A stretch of DNA of 64,000 nucleotides, taken from positions 11,936,127 through 12,000,126 of the forward strand of contig CM019822.1 of NCBI GenBank assembly GCA_009763385.1, in the 5' to 3' direction. The first letter of the stretch is position 1; each line of letters starts with the position of its first letter. A model generated the notes under the pieces. The model saw only the letters and a list, made by a program, of their open reading frames with translations. It had not been told where the DNA came from and made no database searches. Shown here in pieces: positions 36,746 through 48,800 of this stretch. Origin of the DNA: Coix lacryma-jobi var. lacryma-jobi (Eukaryota > Streptophyta > Magnoliopsida > Poales > Poaceae). The position numbers and the translations under genes were made by a program.

Positions 36746-38939
36746 ATGGGTAAGATCCCACTTTACTCGCTTCTCGTTCTGCTCGTGCTGACATAGCTGC
36801 TGCGGTGGTTCTCCGGTTTAAGCGATGCTGTTGCGGCGGTTCTCCTGTTTGAGCGATGCTAATGGTTGCCTCGTCGGTTGATTTGGATGTGTCCGTGCAG
36901 GTATCTCGCGTGACTCGATGCACAAGCGCCGGGCCACCGGTGGAAAGCAAAAGGCCTGGAGGAAGAAGCGAAAGTATTGACTGTTTCTCTACCCTTTGTT
37001 CCCTCGTTTTCATTCAATGATTCATGTATCTGTGCTTTTGGTTTGTAGTTTAGACTGCTGCTTGGTTAGATCAGCGGTCACAGTGTAGCTAACTTTGATA
37101 TTGAAATCGTTTCGGCGCTATTTGTTGATCTGAGTTCTATCGAGGAATGTTTTTTCTCTCTTCCGATGTCATTAGTTGACCCGCAGCGATGTATGCTTTT
37201 GTGCCTTTAGAGGACACCCCTTAACTATGTGGTTACTTCTTTGGATGATTGTCTAAAAGATTTTCCGTGCATGTTAAATCATTTACCATGGTGATTACAA
37301 TGAAATGCCAGCTTTGACACTAATTGTTTTATTTGTTGAGTGTCTAGTTTTCAATTTTCTTGAAGGCTCAATTGAGCTTCTCGGAATTGTTATGGGATAT
37401 CTGGTGAGAATTACTATCATATATGTAACCATGTTTCAGAATAGGTGCTTTTATCTTGGTTGCCAATGTAATCATAAATAACTATTTGTATTGCAACACG
37501 TTTGTACTGTGTTTGAGGCAGTACCAGAATTATAGATCAAATGTGCAATTTTTGCTAAATTGAATTGGTGTAATAAGCTTCTTTTGAATTATTAGCTTAA
37601 AAGTAATTGTTTATTGAGGTTGCTGCATCGTGTCTTGCAATATTATGTGAGCACTTTGTTCAGAGATTTATTCTGTTTGTTAATTATCTTGAAGGTATGA
37701 GCTTGGGCGCCAGCCGGCCAACACAAAGCTGTCGAGCAACAAGACAGTGAGGAGGGTTCGTGTTCGCGGAGGTAATGTGAAGTGGAGGGCTCTTCGCCTG
37801 GATACTGGTAACTACTCATGGGGAAGTGAAGCTGTGACCCGCAAGACCCGTATCCTCGACGTGGTCTACAATGCATCGAACAATGAGCTTGTGAGGACTC
37901 AAACACTTGTGAAGAGTGCCATTGTGCAAGTTGATGCTGCCCCATTCAAACAGTGGTATCTCACTCACTATGGAGTTGACATCGGTAGGAAGAAAAAGGC
38001 TCCTGCTGCAAAGAAGGAAGCTGCTGAGGTATTATTTCTTGCAACACATCTCATAGTTCATGCATCATGTTTTGTAGCTGGCAAGTATCAGCTCTTTCTG
38101 TTCTCTTTTTAAAGACAACTGACTTATCTCATCCTTGTTTGTTTATATTGTCTACTCCTGTGCCTTGCATATTCTTAGAGAACTCTTCTTATCCACGTTT
38201 CACATTTGAACTGCTTGTTTTTGCACTACATGTTTTTGATTTCTTATGAGAAATGTACAATTGGATTGATTTTATTAATATGTTTTACTTGGATTATTTC
38301 CATAAAGCCGAGATCAATAGTTAAATAGTTCTCTATCTATAGTGTCTGGTATGTTTTCTCTAGTGGATCATTTATTGTTTGAGATATATTCATCCAGGGA
38401 CAAGAGGGTGAGGCAGCAGCGGAAGAAACAAAGAAGAGCAACCATGTCAATAGGAAGCTTGAGAAGCGTAAGGATGGACGCGTGCTTGACACACACATTG
38501 AAGAGCAATTTGGCAGTGGAAGGTTGCTGGCGTGCATTTCTTCCCGCCCTGGACAGTGTGGCCGAGCTGATGGGTAAGAAATAATGGATTTCCACTAGAC
38601 TTTCTTTGTTTTATTAAATTTTATTTTATTAGAACATCTTAACTGTTTGTGTACCATTAACTTTTGTAGCTTAAGGCTTAGTGTTTGTTTATACTCTGTG
38701 TTACAATCACTGTGTACTATCTAGACATTTTAGATATTTTGGGAGCTGTTATAAATTTATCCTTGTAGGCTTCAAGTGGAATGGAAGTTGTCCCCTTATT
38801 TTATATATCTTATTATTTCAGGCAGCTCCTTACAATACACTTTTCCTTTTTTTATAACAGGTACGTCCTTGAGGGTAAAGAGCTTGAGTTCTACATGAAG
38901 AAGCTTCAGCGCAAGAAGGGCAAGGGTGCTGCAGCTTAG
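36746..38939 (+). CDS. RPS8: 40S ribosomal protein S8 (eS8)
   Basis: There are five coding exons: 36746-36749 (ATG plus one base), 36901-36973, 37695-38028, 38398-38573 and 38861-38939. All junctions are GT-AG. The total is 666 nt, giving 221 residues, the usual plant eS8 length. The protein starts MGISRDSMHKRRATGGK, the diagnostic eS8 N terminus, and continues through RRVRVRGGN, SRPGQCGRADGYVLEG and a Lys-rich end. It is a core component of the cytosolic small ribosomal subunit and binds 18S rRNA. The 4-nt first coding exon is normal for plant RP genes. No break is seen, and nothing suggests a processed copy. I looked for C/D snoRNA boxes in the introns and found no convincing pair. Confidence 0.97.
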
Positions 38940-39126
38940 AGCATTATCATGGATGGTCTTACTCAGAAATGTGTGGCCTATTAAATATTTTCCTTGCTTT
39001 TTTTTTTTGCTAGTCGTCTCCAGTTCAGAGTGTCTATGTTATGTTTTGCAGACTTGATGAGAACACTTTTTGAAAATGAATCACTCTATCCAGCTCTTAA
39101 GAATTGAGATGTTCCGGATGTATAAG

Positions 39127-39180
39127 CCTGCAACAGTTCCTGTTTGAGCAGGTACCTGCAACAGTTCCTGTTTGAGCAGG
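39127..39180. repeat. Tandem duplication (26-bp unit) downstream of RPS8
   Basis: The unit cctgcaacagttcctgtttg plus agcagg occurs at 39127-39152 and 39155-39180, identical in sequence. It lies at or just past the likely RPS8 3' end. Confidence 0.85.
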
Positions 39181-39181
39181 A

Positions 39182-39717
39182 TTGGTTTCTCGATTAGATT
39201 GTTGTGCGGATATGTTTGATTTTTAACATGTGTTGTGGTCATAAATCGAAAAGTGTTTGCTAGAGCTATGGAGGTGGGTGCTATACGAGTGGAAAACGAG
39301 CTCTAACTTGTATGGTTATTAGGAACAAGGTCCTCATGTTTTTAAAGCCATCTCAACTGGGGGCGCTTATGCTCTGATCTGGTTCGTACGTAGCAGCGTG
39401 CTGACCTTCACCCTCATCTTCTCTTCTTGCGATTGTTTTTCTTCAACCTCCACTCATTGCCCCTGTCATTGACGCCGCCCTCGCCCACTGCCCACGGCGG
39501 TGGGCTTGCCGGAGCTCCGCGGCCGCGGCGGCCTCTTTCCTCTCCCTGCCCCCATTCCTGCCGTCGTTGATGAGCCGCCATGACGCCCTCGCCCTACTCT
39601 GGCCTGGCCGCCTTTGCCGCCGCCAGGCCCCCTGAACTGCCCGACCATCTTCCTTGTCGTTTGGCTTAAGGCCGGCCCCTTCTAAGGTCGGTGCGAGCGA
39701 TGGCAGGCGCGCGTGCG
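39182..39717. other. Intergenic DNA downstream of RPS8
   Basis: No gene recognised. The 39460-39640 block is GC-rich with overlapping chance ORFs. Confidence 0.5.
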
Positions 39718-39725
39718 CACGCAAG

Positions 39726-40258
39726 TCACCCTGGGCGTTCGGTCAGACCGAACCGAACCGATCGGTTCTTCGGTCTTTTGGAAAGTTCGGTCATCTAAAA
39801 ACGGAGACCGATCGGTTAGTTCTAAAACTCAGGACCGAGCGAGTTCGGTCTCGGTTAGTTCGGTTCGGTCTCGGTCATGACCGAACTAACCGGACTAGAC
39901 AAAAACAACTACTAAACACTATAATTTGCAAGAAATTTTAGCAATATTTTTCTATTTCAAGTTAAAAATAACAATACAACATATAGATTAAACAAAATAA
40001 TAAGAGTGGTGATTGATATAAATCCATTAAATAAATATTATATCATTAATAATAGTTCAAAGTGCACTTTATATCAACAAATTCTAAAATTTCGGTTAGT
40101 TCGGTCAGTTCGGTTACCCGAGGCATGTAACCGAACTAACCGTAGGAAGTTCGGTTAGTATGAACTCGAGACCGAAAATTTCGGTCTCGGTCACTTCGGT
40201 CTCGGTCTCGGTTAGTTCGGTTCGGTCTTCGGTCTTCGGTCATTTATGCCCAGGGTGA
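39726..40258. mobile_element. hAT-type MITE made of TTCGGT/ACCGAA repeats
   Basis: The terminal inverted repeats are TCACCCTGGGC (39726-39736) and GCCCAGGGTGA (40248-40258). The exact 8-bp duplication CACGCAAG lies at 39718-39725 and 40259-40266. An 8-bp duplication indicates the hAT superfamily. Both subterminal zones are dense in TTCGGT, GGTCTCGGT and their complements. The core (about 39905-40090) is AT-rich. There is no coding capacity, so it depends on a transposase elsewhere. Confidence 0.85.
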
Positions 40259-40266
40259 CACGCAAG

Positions 40267-42100
40267 GCAGGTCTTGAGCCGCGTGGGCCGAAATGAGAGC
40301 GCGTGCGGGGGACAGTAGGGGGTGGTCGGTACGCCGACCGGTCGGTAGGGAAGATTTCCGATCTCAACTGGTTGCAGTCTCTCGGAAGGGATCAAACTTC
40401 GTAGATGAAAAATAGCAGGTTCAACTTTTGTTTTCATGTTTATGTTTATAACTTGCTACATATATAAGTTTCCTATGAGTAAGCATGTTTTTTTGAGGAG
40501 GAAGAGAGTTATAACAGTCCTAGTAAGACCAACATGATCCTTACAAGACTATTCTAATAAGTATACCAGTATAGTCACAATTAAGTAATTACATAAAAAC
40601 AATTTGCGACCGGACGACGAACAACACTAAGAGGCAAACAATGACACAACTAGGAGCCAAAGATGACCCTCTTAACTCTAAGCAACCAAGACCACACACA
40701 ACACAACAAAGTTCCTAACGGCACGACAACGTACCCGGCCATTGAGGCCATGTACAATCCATATGAATATAGTGTCTGTTGTGATGGAAATACTATTGCA
40801 TGACAGGTAGATAGAAGGATCTATCGCCTAGTAGGCCAAAGTAGTCGTGATTTCAGTCCCCAATCAGAACCAGGGAGAAGCTACCTGATGGATTCACATC
40901 CGCAACTGACTCAGATCAGACCTAATGAACTTGTGCAACAATATTCAATATGTATGTTTTCTATCCTGTCATGATTACTATAAGGAAAAAGATAAAATCT
41001 AAGCTTTGTACATTGTGTCGCCGTCAGATCGCAGCGATCCATAGTCGCAACTAACGCTTTGTTGAAAGAAGAAATGCTTTTTTTCGAATCAAAGCCTGGC
41101 CCATTTCCATTAACAATGTAACAGAAATGCGAAACTAGCTAAACAATAGCAAGACTAGCAGAAGGAAACACATGAGCGTCGCTAGGGAGTGCGCTACGCC
41201 TGCACCCGCTGCCAGCGACGGGGCCCGTCCTAGCCTTACGGTGTCGCCCTGCGCTCGGGGAGAGAGAGAGAGTGGGATTGAGAGAGGAAGGAGAGGGTGG
41301 ACGAGCGGGAGAAGGGGAGGCGCAGACGTAGGCGGGGGCGTAAGCGGTGACGACGTGCCACAGGAGGAGCACCAAAGGACAGGGATGAGGTAAGTTAGAA
41401 TATATTTTTCTCGGGACAATTTAAAAATTGTTATTATAATTTTGCAAAGTTAGAAATATGTTATTGGCATGTCACTGACGTGTGAGACACACATCAGTCA
41501 ATAACATATGGCAAGATGATATATCTTCAATTTAGTAAAATTATAATGATAATTTTAAATTTTTTCTTTTTTGACTGTATGGAAGGAGTTGGAAAGAAAA
41601 TCAGAATCTAAAGTATATATTTGGTTAGCAGGCTCCGGGGCAGAAGCCGGATAACACGGACAAAAACATAGGGAAGAGACGATGGAAGACAAGAAAGATC
41701 AGCCGAATCTGCTTCCAGCTGAAGCTGCTTCGAACTATCATGGTCCCTCGATGGAAGATCGAACGGTTGCGAGAATTCAGAGTGACGTGGACAGAGCCCT
41801 ACAGGTTTTCTAGCGGAGAAAAAAAATGGCAGTGGCCAGTGGCAACAGACTTGCGGACCTTTTGGGCCAAGCGTTGGTTGTCATGGGATCGGGCCTATGC
41901 GCGGCCTGTTTGGGAGATTGATCGACGCCCCGACTCCAACATGTTCCCCGTGACCACCGCCCGCTGCTGAGGCTGCCGAACCGTCATCGCTCTCGGGATA
42001 GGACACCACAGCATCCCGCGGCTCGCGCACGCGCACCACGGACTGTCTTCTCCGCCGCCCCACCGCTCCCGCTCGGACTACCGCCGCCGCCCCACACCTC
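40267..42100. other. Intergenic DNA with scattered transposon-like text
   Basis: No supported gene. A GC-rich fragment (41170-41345) has open frames without known motifs. Confidence 0.45.
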
Positions 42101-42420
42101 CCGTCGCGCCGCCGAGCGTCGGCGCGCATCCGCCTCCTACGCTGCGCCCCTCCCGCCCTACCTCCCGCGCCGTCTCGCCTACCATCGCCGCCCCGCCTCC
42201 CTCCGTCGTTCCTAGCTGCCGGGCTTTTTCTCCCTCGCCGGCTACGCGCGTGAGGAGGGAGGAGGAGCCGCAGCGCGTGGATCCAGGGGCAGCGGCGTCC
42301 ATCCCGCGTGAGAAGGGAGAAGGAGCCGGTGAGATCTGCTTTTTCAGCTCCTCCATCTCTCGCAGCTCTCTCTCAGCGCGTTTTTGTGGAGATTCGTCGG
42401 TGGAGCTGGTTGCTGTGAAC
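42100..42420 (+). promoter_or_regulatory. Possible 5' region / first non-coding exon of the NFRKB-like gene
   Basis: A C-rich, CpG-rich block ends in a purine-rich stretch followed by CCGGTGAGATCTG at about 42322-42334, a plausible 5' UTR exon with a GT donor. A matching acceptor (ttggtag) lies about 55 bp before the first coding ATG at 44026. This is inferred from composition and splice-like text only. Confidence 0.3.
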
Positions 42421-42699
42421 CCGTTTGGTAGCGCAGCGCCCAAAACAGCTCCTGAAGCTGCTAAAGAATCGCTACCAAACATGGCCATCTTCCCCGCGCT
42501 CGGCACGCAGGGACGGCGGCGGGGCAGTCCCAGCCTCAGTGCCGGTGTCAGCGTCTCCGCACCTCGCCAGTCCCCTCGCGCCCTCGCTAAGGCGGGAGCC
42601 AGCAGCCGCTGCTCCACCAAGGCGGTCGATTTGCTTTGGGAGCGCTTATACCCCAAAGCAAAGCGTTTACCTGTCTGAAGCGTGCACTTAGTGCGGCTT

Positions 42700-44020
42700 T
42701 TTGGGATCCTGCATTAGCCAGATAACTATTATCAGATAGTGAATCCAATCCAAACATGGCCTTAGATGGAAAGCAGCAGCCAAATGTTATTTTATTAGAA
42801 CATGCGAACTATAATCTGGGTTGGAAGGGAGTGAGTATACTTTTGGTTTTGTGATATTATTGTCATATTTTTTATTTATTTGTTTGATAATAGTGATGCT
42901 TAATTTACTTTATTACCATATTAATGGTTTAAATTGTACCTGTGGGTTAATAATGCTAGCTATTTTAAAATAAAAGTTGAAAATGACTGCATGGATTTCT
43001 GTATTATGAAAAATGCATGATAACAAAGCATATTGCTTCATCTCGTATCATGCATATCCAGAAAATTCATGTATTAATGAAAAAAATAACATTTTGATTA
43101 TGTAAAATCCAATATCACCATAATAACCCCTAGATTCTATCTAGAGATATCATATATATATAGAAAAAGTGAAAATGACCAAACCATGTCATTAGATTGA
43201 ATGATTCTAGTTTCCCCTTGCTTTATCTGTCCGGAATTGATACAATTGAGTTACATATAAGAACCATTTATGTTAGCTAATATTCCCTCCTTTTCTTTAT
43301 GTATGGTGATTAGGAATTAAAATTTGAAAAAGTCAATCTTTATGAATTTGAACTAACAATCAGACAAATTTATATGCATGTTATGTTAGTATCTAAAGGT
43401 TGTACTTGCAATTTGTACTTACATATCTTCAACATTAAACATTATGTTGATTTTGTGATAATTGGTAATGTATTCTATTTAATGGTTAAAGTTTACTACT
43501 GTAGACTTTCAAATCTTAATAGGATTCATACATAATGAAAAGGATGGAGAACTTAACAGCAATAATGACCAAACTGACCAAATCATGAGCAGGACCTGTT
43601 GATACTCGCGAGTAAACTTCCAAATCTTAGGAGCTTTTCGACACACTGAAAGTTTAGGTACTAACTGCAATTTTTGTACTTAGCTATTTGAAATTAACGC
43701 TGCCATTGTGGTTGATCATACTAACTATTGTTCAGATAAACAAAACTTTATCATCATTTCTTGTACTTATTTTCATTGGCCTTAAGATGATTATCTACTG
43801 TCAGTTTTATGATTTGATTAGAGCTGGATAGAACAATCTTTCAGTGTGTTATTTAGTCGTTCATGCTTCTTTTATACTGAGTTGAAAATGTAACCTATAT
43901 ATGTCCTGTTTTAGGTGTTCCATGATTGTCTATGACATCTGAAACAAATTAGGATTGAAGCAAGATTTGGTAGTTATTCAAAACTCGAAAGCAAAGGGTT
44001 TCCAGTCTTCCAGTTAAATG
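42700..44020. other. AT-rich non-coding DNA, possibly the first intron of the NFRKB-like gene
   Basis: About 1.3 kb of AT-rich DNA with no ORF of note. It lies between the GC-rich block and the first coding exon. Confidence 0.4.
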
Positions 44021-44025
44021 ACCAA

Positions 44026-45778
44026 ATGACCTGTATAATGTCAGCAAGCAAGCAAAATAAACGACAGACAAATTGTACCAACTCAGAGCAGTGCAGGCCA
44101 GGGAAGAAAACAAAATTTGACTCATCTCATTGTGTAGTAAGTTTGAAGCCTCATATCGGTCTTAAATGGGACCAACATCTGAAGAAAGTTGTGCCAGAGA
44201 AGGAACAAGTTGGCATTTTGTGGTCAGACATGGCCCCTTTCATGGAAAGCCAGAAACATTGTTCAGGCCTTGCTGATGTTACATATGTTCCTCCAGAAAC
44301 TTTCTCTCTTAAGAGCCTGAGAGGTGTGCTATCCTATGAGGTATACCTAGCTTCTTATCTACAATATGAACTTCTGATTTTGTTTACCATGATCTGTTTT
44401 CATTTATCTTCTACAATTGCCTTGACTTGCTAAATTCATTATTTTGGTAGCTTTAGCCTGCTATTTTGTGCTATTATTTTAACTATATACACCAACATAC
44501 TTTGTCCTTGATGTAGGCATGGTCTACATTTCTTACAGAAGCCGAGAGAAAATTTCTCATACAATTTCTTCCAAACGAGACTGACGCAGAAGAAAATGTA
44601 TATTCGTTGCTTACGGGAACAAATCTGCACTTTGGAAATCCTTCCCTCAGCTGGCAAGTTCTCTGATTTGATTCCCGTGGACCCTTTTTATTTTGCGTTT
44701 CTAGGGTTGTAGAGGCATACGTACAGTTGTGCCTTCTGTTTTCTCTGTTTTGGTTATATTTTGTTGTGAGCTAGTTGTATTATTTCTAGGGATGAAACGT
44801 GGGCCAGATATTCTCGCCCGTCTGTCTGAAGGGTTTAAATCTGTTTGTATCTGAGCTTAGATATTCAATGTCCCTTTCAGATCCGTCCACATCTGAATGT
44901 GGATATTCAATGTCTCCAGAACCGAATCTGGATATCTGATATACTCCCTCTGTCCCTTTTGAAGTGTCGTCCGGAAAGCGTGTCTCTGAGGGAAACACGG
45001 ATTTCTAGAGACAGTTATTTAGGGACGGAGGGAGTAGGTACATAGTATTTTATCAGTATCCGTCTGTCTCTCAGACCCAAACTACCTTGTATCTGACACA
45101 CCTGACAATATGTGTATCCAATTCTGAATCCGGGAAAAAGATAACTATCTGTATTTGTATCCATATAGATCTGTTTCTATTAGATCTGTTTTCATCCCTA
45201 GCTTATTTCCAATCCAGTTTATGTGAAAAGTACCTACTATGGTTTTGAAATAGGTACATGTATCTTATTTCCTCCCACAGTTCAGTTTGTCTTGGTAGAA
45301 CCCAACACAACTAGATCTATTCATTGTTTTTTGGTAACTAATAAATGCTTTATGGGCTTTGGATTTGTTGGAAATCGTGAACATTGGATGAATTTTCAAG
45401 AATTGTCAAGGGAATGGGTATGGTGGCTTGGGGCCTTGCGCACAGAGGCTGTAGAGTTGGTTGAGGGTTTCCTTTCTAGTTCATGTTTTCCCCTTTGATG
45501 GACAAACCCTTTATATAGTCGGGGGGTTGGGGAGGGAGGAATGATCCCTAAGGCACCAATAGGTCGAATTTGGAGTTAAATACACCAGCAGGCCTTGAAC
45601 TTGTATGAGTGTGCCATTTAGGTCCATGAACTGTCAAATTGCATTTTCGACCTACTTACGTTGTTTACTGGTGTATCCAAGGCCCATGCCCTTTTGGGAG
45701 GTCAATTTGTCATACATGGCGACACCAGCGTGGATCTCTGATCACTTGAGCTGCATGTGCGGGAGAGAAGAGGTTTGT

Positions 45779-45809
<31 letters not shown>

Positions 45810-48800
45810 GGGGCTGGATATGCACTTAGCCCCTTGAAGTTTGCCCTTTTTTTCCATCCCTCCATCCTGTCCCCAAATCTTACTGTTCCTCTTGCTACCT
45901 GAGCACCTTGAGCTCGAAAGATTGAGCTGAGCATACGTGCAACCATTAGGGTGATGTGGTCACCATGGCAAGCTTGGGGCAGGTCCTTCACTCTGCACCA
46001 ACCGGGATCATCCACACTAAATGGTGGGGAAGATTTGGAAGACAGGATGGAAGGATGGAAATGAGAACAGGATAAGCTTGGGAGGCTAAGTGCATATTTC
46101 TAGGCGTCCCTCCCTCGTGCATATCTGAAGTGACCGTGAATCCATGTTGGCATCACCATGCAGGACGAATTGGCCTCCAGAAGTGTTATGGGCCTATTGT
46201 GCACCAGTAAACAACATAAGTGGCTCAGGAATGCAATTTTTAACTCTTGAATTTAATTTAATGTTCTAAAATACCTTAATATCTAACTTAATGTCCAAGC
46301 AGACATTCCCCAGGGGATTCGAGGCTTTTGCTATAGTGCCAGAATTTACTGTACTCCCTCCGTATATGAAATAAAAGTCGTTTAGGACAGCGACACGGTC
46401 TCCAAAGCATAACTTTGACCACTTGTTTCTTTGAAAATATTTGTTGTAAAGTGGTATATGTATATTTCTATAAAAGTACTTTTCAAGACAAATTTATTTA
46501 TACGATTTTTACATCTCTAAATTCAATAATTTAAAAGTTATTCATGATTTATATTTCCAATGTTTGACCCAAACCTTGTCCAAAACGACTTTTATTTCCT
46601 ATACGGAGGGAGTACATGCGGGCCAGTGCTATTGAACAGTACACATGGGCCTCTCTGGGCTGCCTGCAGGTCCTACTAGTCCATGAACCAAATAAAATAT
46701 ACTTGCACTGCTACACATCCAACAACAACTTTTATAGGACAATTAGCAACTTCCAATTCTTCTCAGATCAAACATCAAAGCGACTGATGCTTTTGCATAA
46801 CATTCCGTGGGCACTGATCATTGGCTCACACAATTTAAAGCTGATTTATTGCCTGAAGGTTTCCATTATCCTATGTTGAGGTTTGTCCCTATTATATGCA
46901 CATCAATGCGCTCATTCTGTTTATCCTTAAATAATGGTGCACTAGAATATACCATACCTGCAGACCTGCTCTTGTACCCCTAAGATTGCCCGCTGAACTT
47001 TCCATCAGATTGTCTATGGTACTGTTTTACCTCTTGCTATATTTTTTCAGTCATTGATTAAATTTTGAACTATAGGTCATCTTCTCTTTGCTATGGTGAT
47101 ATTCATCCTGATGCACTACTTAACAAGGAGAAGCACATAAAAAAGGATGAGAAGGCATATCATGTTAACTTGCTGAATTACCATTCCAAGTATGCCCAAA
47201 ACCAGAGCATGTCTATTATAAGTTTGCCATCTAAGATGATCTCTTGATATTAATTGTAAAGTAACTGCAGCATGGTTGAAACCTTGAAGAATTGGAGGAA
47301 GAGATGGTTAAGTTGCGGTGATACAGAGAATTTGTTCAGGTTGGGCTTGCTTAAGCTATTTCTTTCTTGGCTCCTGGGTGATTCATTGATTTATTTACTT
47401 GCTCTGCTCTGGTTTTCCTTATATAAGGTTGAATTAGTTACATACTTTGCTTCATTTTGTCCAATTCGTTCACATTTCAAATCCACTGGTGCATATGCTG
47501 ACCCGAAGCTGGCTCTGACTGTAGTCTAAAACTCTTAAACCTTTCTGAACTATCCTTGCAAGTTGCAATACTAATGCTTGTGCAATTAACGAGAACTGTT
47601 ACTGTTTGTTTTTTTCCCTGATGTGCCCTTTGTTGGTTAGTCTACCATGACATTGCCTATGACCCGTATCTAAGATCAACATTTTATCTTTTGCCTGTTT
47701 GTGTCTCCAAGAGTTTCAGATGGTTGGTCCATCGAGTTGGAATATGCATTTATTAAGAAATCTGTTTGGAAAAGTTTGTGCTGGTTGGCACAGTGGCACA
47801 TGGCAAGTAGCCTCACCTTGGAGTCCTGTGTATAGTGTTCAAGTGCTAAATTGTTTCATGTTTCAGTTTTCTGGCAGTTCATATGGACAATTTCAACTGA
47901 TTTTTCTGTAAGCACTAAAGAACTTAATTTTTTCATGTAATATCTGACCATAGAGGTCTATTAACACTTTATTTACTTATATTTTCTTTTCAACTTCAAG
48001 GAGAATATCTAGTGCAAACCCAGCGTTGCTTGTGGTGCAAAACTGCAAAACTTACAACACTATGCATCTATACTGCATTCTGAAGAGCAAACTCAATTCA
48101 AGACGAGAACAATGAATTTCTATAAAACTTACTAATTGATAAACCGTTGTTTGTTATGCCTTTTCAGGGATAACCCTGGTAATCAGATGCAAGGAGTTAT
48201 GCAGCTGAAAGCTACTAAGAGTGGAATGCCCATGAAGGTTGCACAAAGAATTGATGTTTCAAAGTTTATGTCATACATCAAGGTAAGATAACTATCTCAT
48301 ATGAAGGGTAACAATGACTTACTTTTGCTCAGCTTTGGTCACCAAGCTTCTTTAAGAAAAAGTCTTCTAGACATGCATTTATTCCTGCAATTTAGTGTGG
48401 CTGCCAACTAGCAGGTACCTATTAGGTCCTATGTGTGTGTATTTGCTCTCCTTGTCCGCACAGTTTTAATTTTTTTTATGAAATGTGGTCTGAACAGGAA
48501 GAAGAGAGATTTGTATTCAGTCCATGTTTTCAGCTTCATACGCTGCTTGTAGTCAGTCCATGTCTCACAATGTGCTATCAGCTGATTAAGTGTGAACTTC
48601 ATTGTCTCACTTATAGATTCTGTTCTTTTTCATAGATCCTATTCTTTTTTCCAACCTGTGACTTTCTTAGCTGTTACCCTCTTTCGTAATTGTTTTATGA
48701 AGAACAATGTGAAGGGATGTGCTAATGTGCGAATGATGTAGAACTGGGCCAGAATTTCCTAAATCAGTCTGCATTATTTTTGATTATGTGACTAATCTAC

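Noticed and set aside
36974..37694. Possible snoRNA in the RPS8 second intron
   Set aside because: A few TGATG-like words occur, but no C/D box pair with proper spacing or a closing stem was found.
42078..42656. 192-codon minus-strand ORF in GC-rich DNA
   Set aside because: Equally long frames occur on the plus strand. No conserved motif or splice context supports a gene, and the block is more likely promoter or 5' UTR DNA of the NFRKB-like gene.
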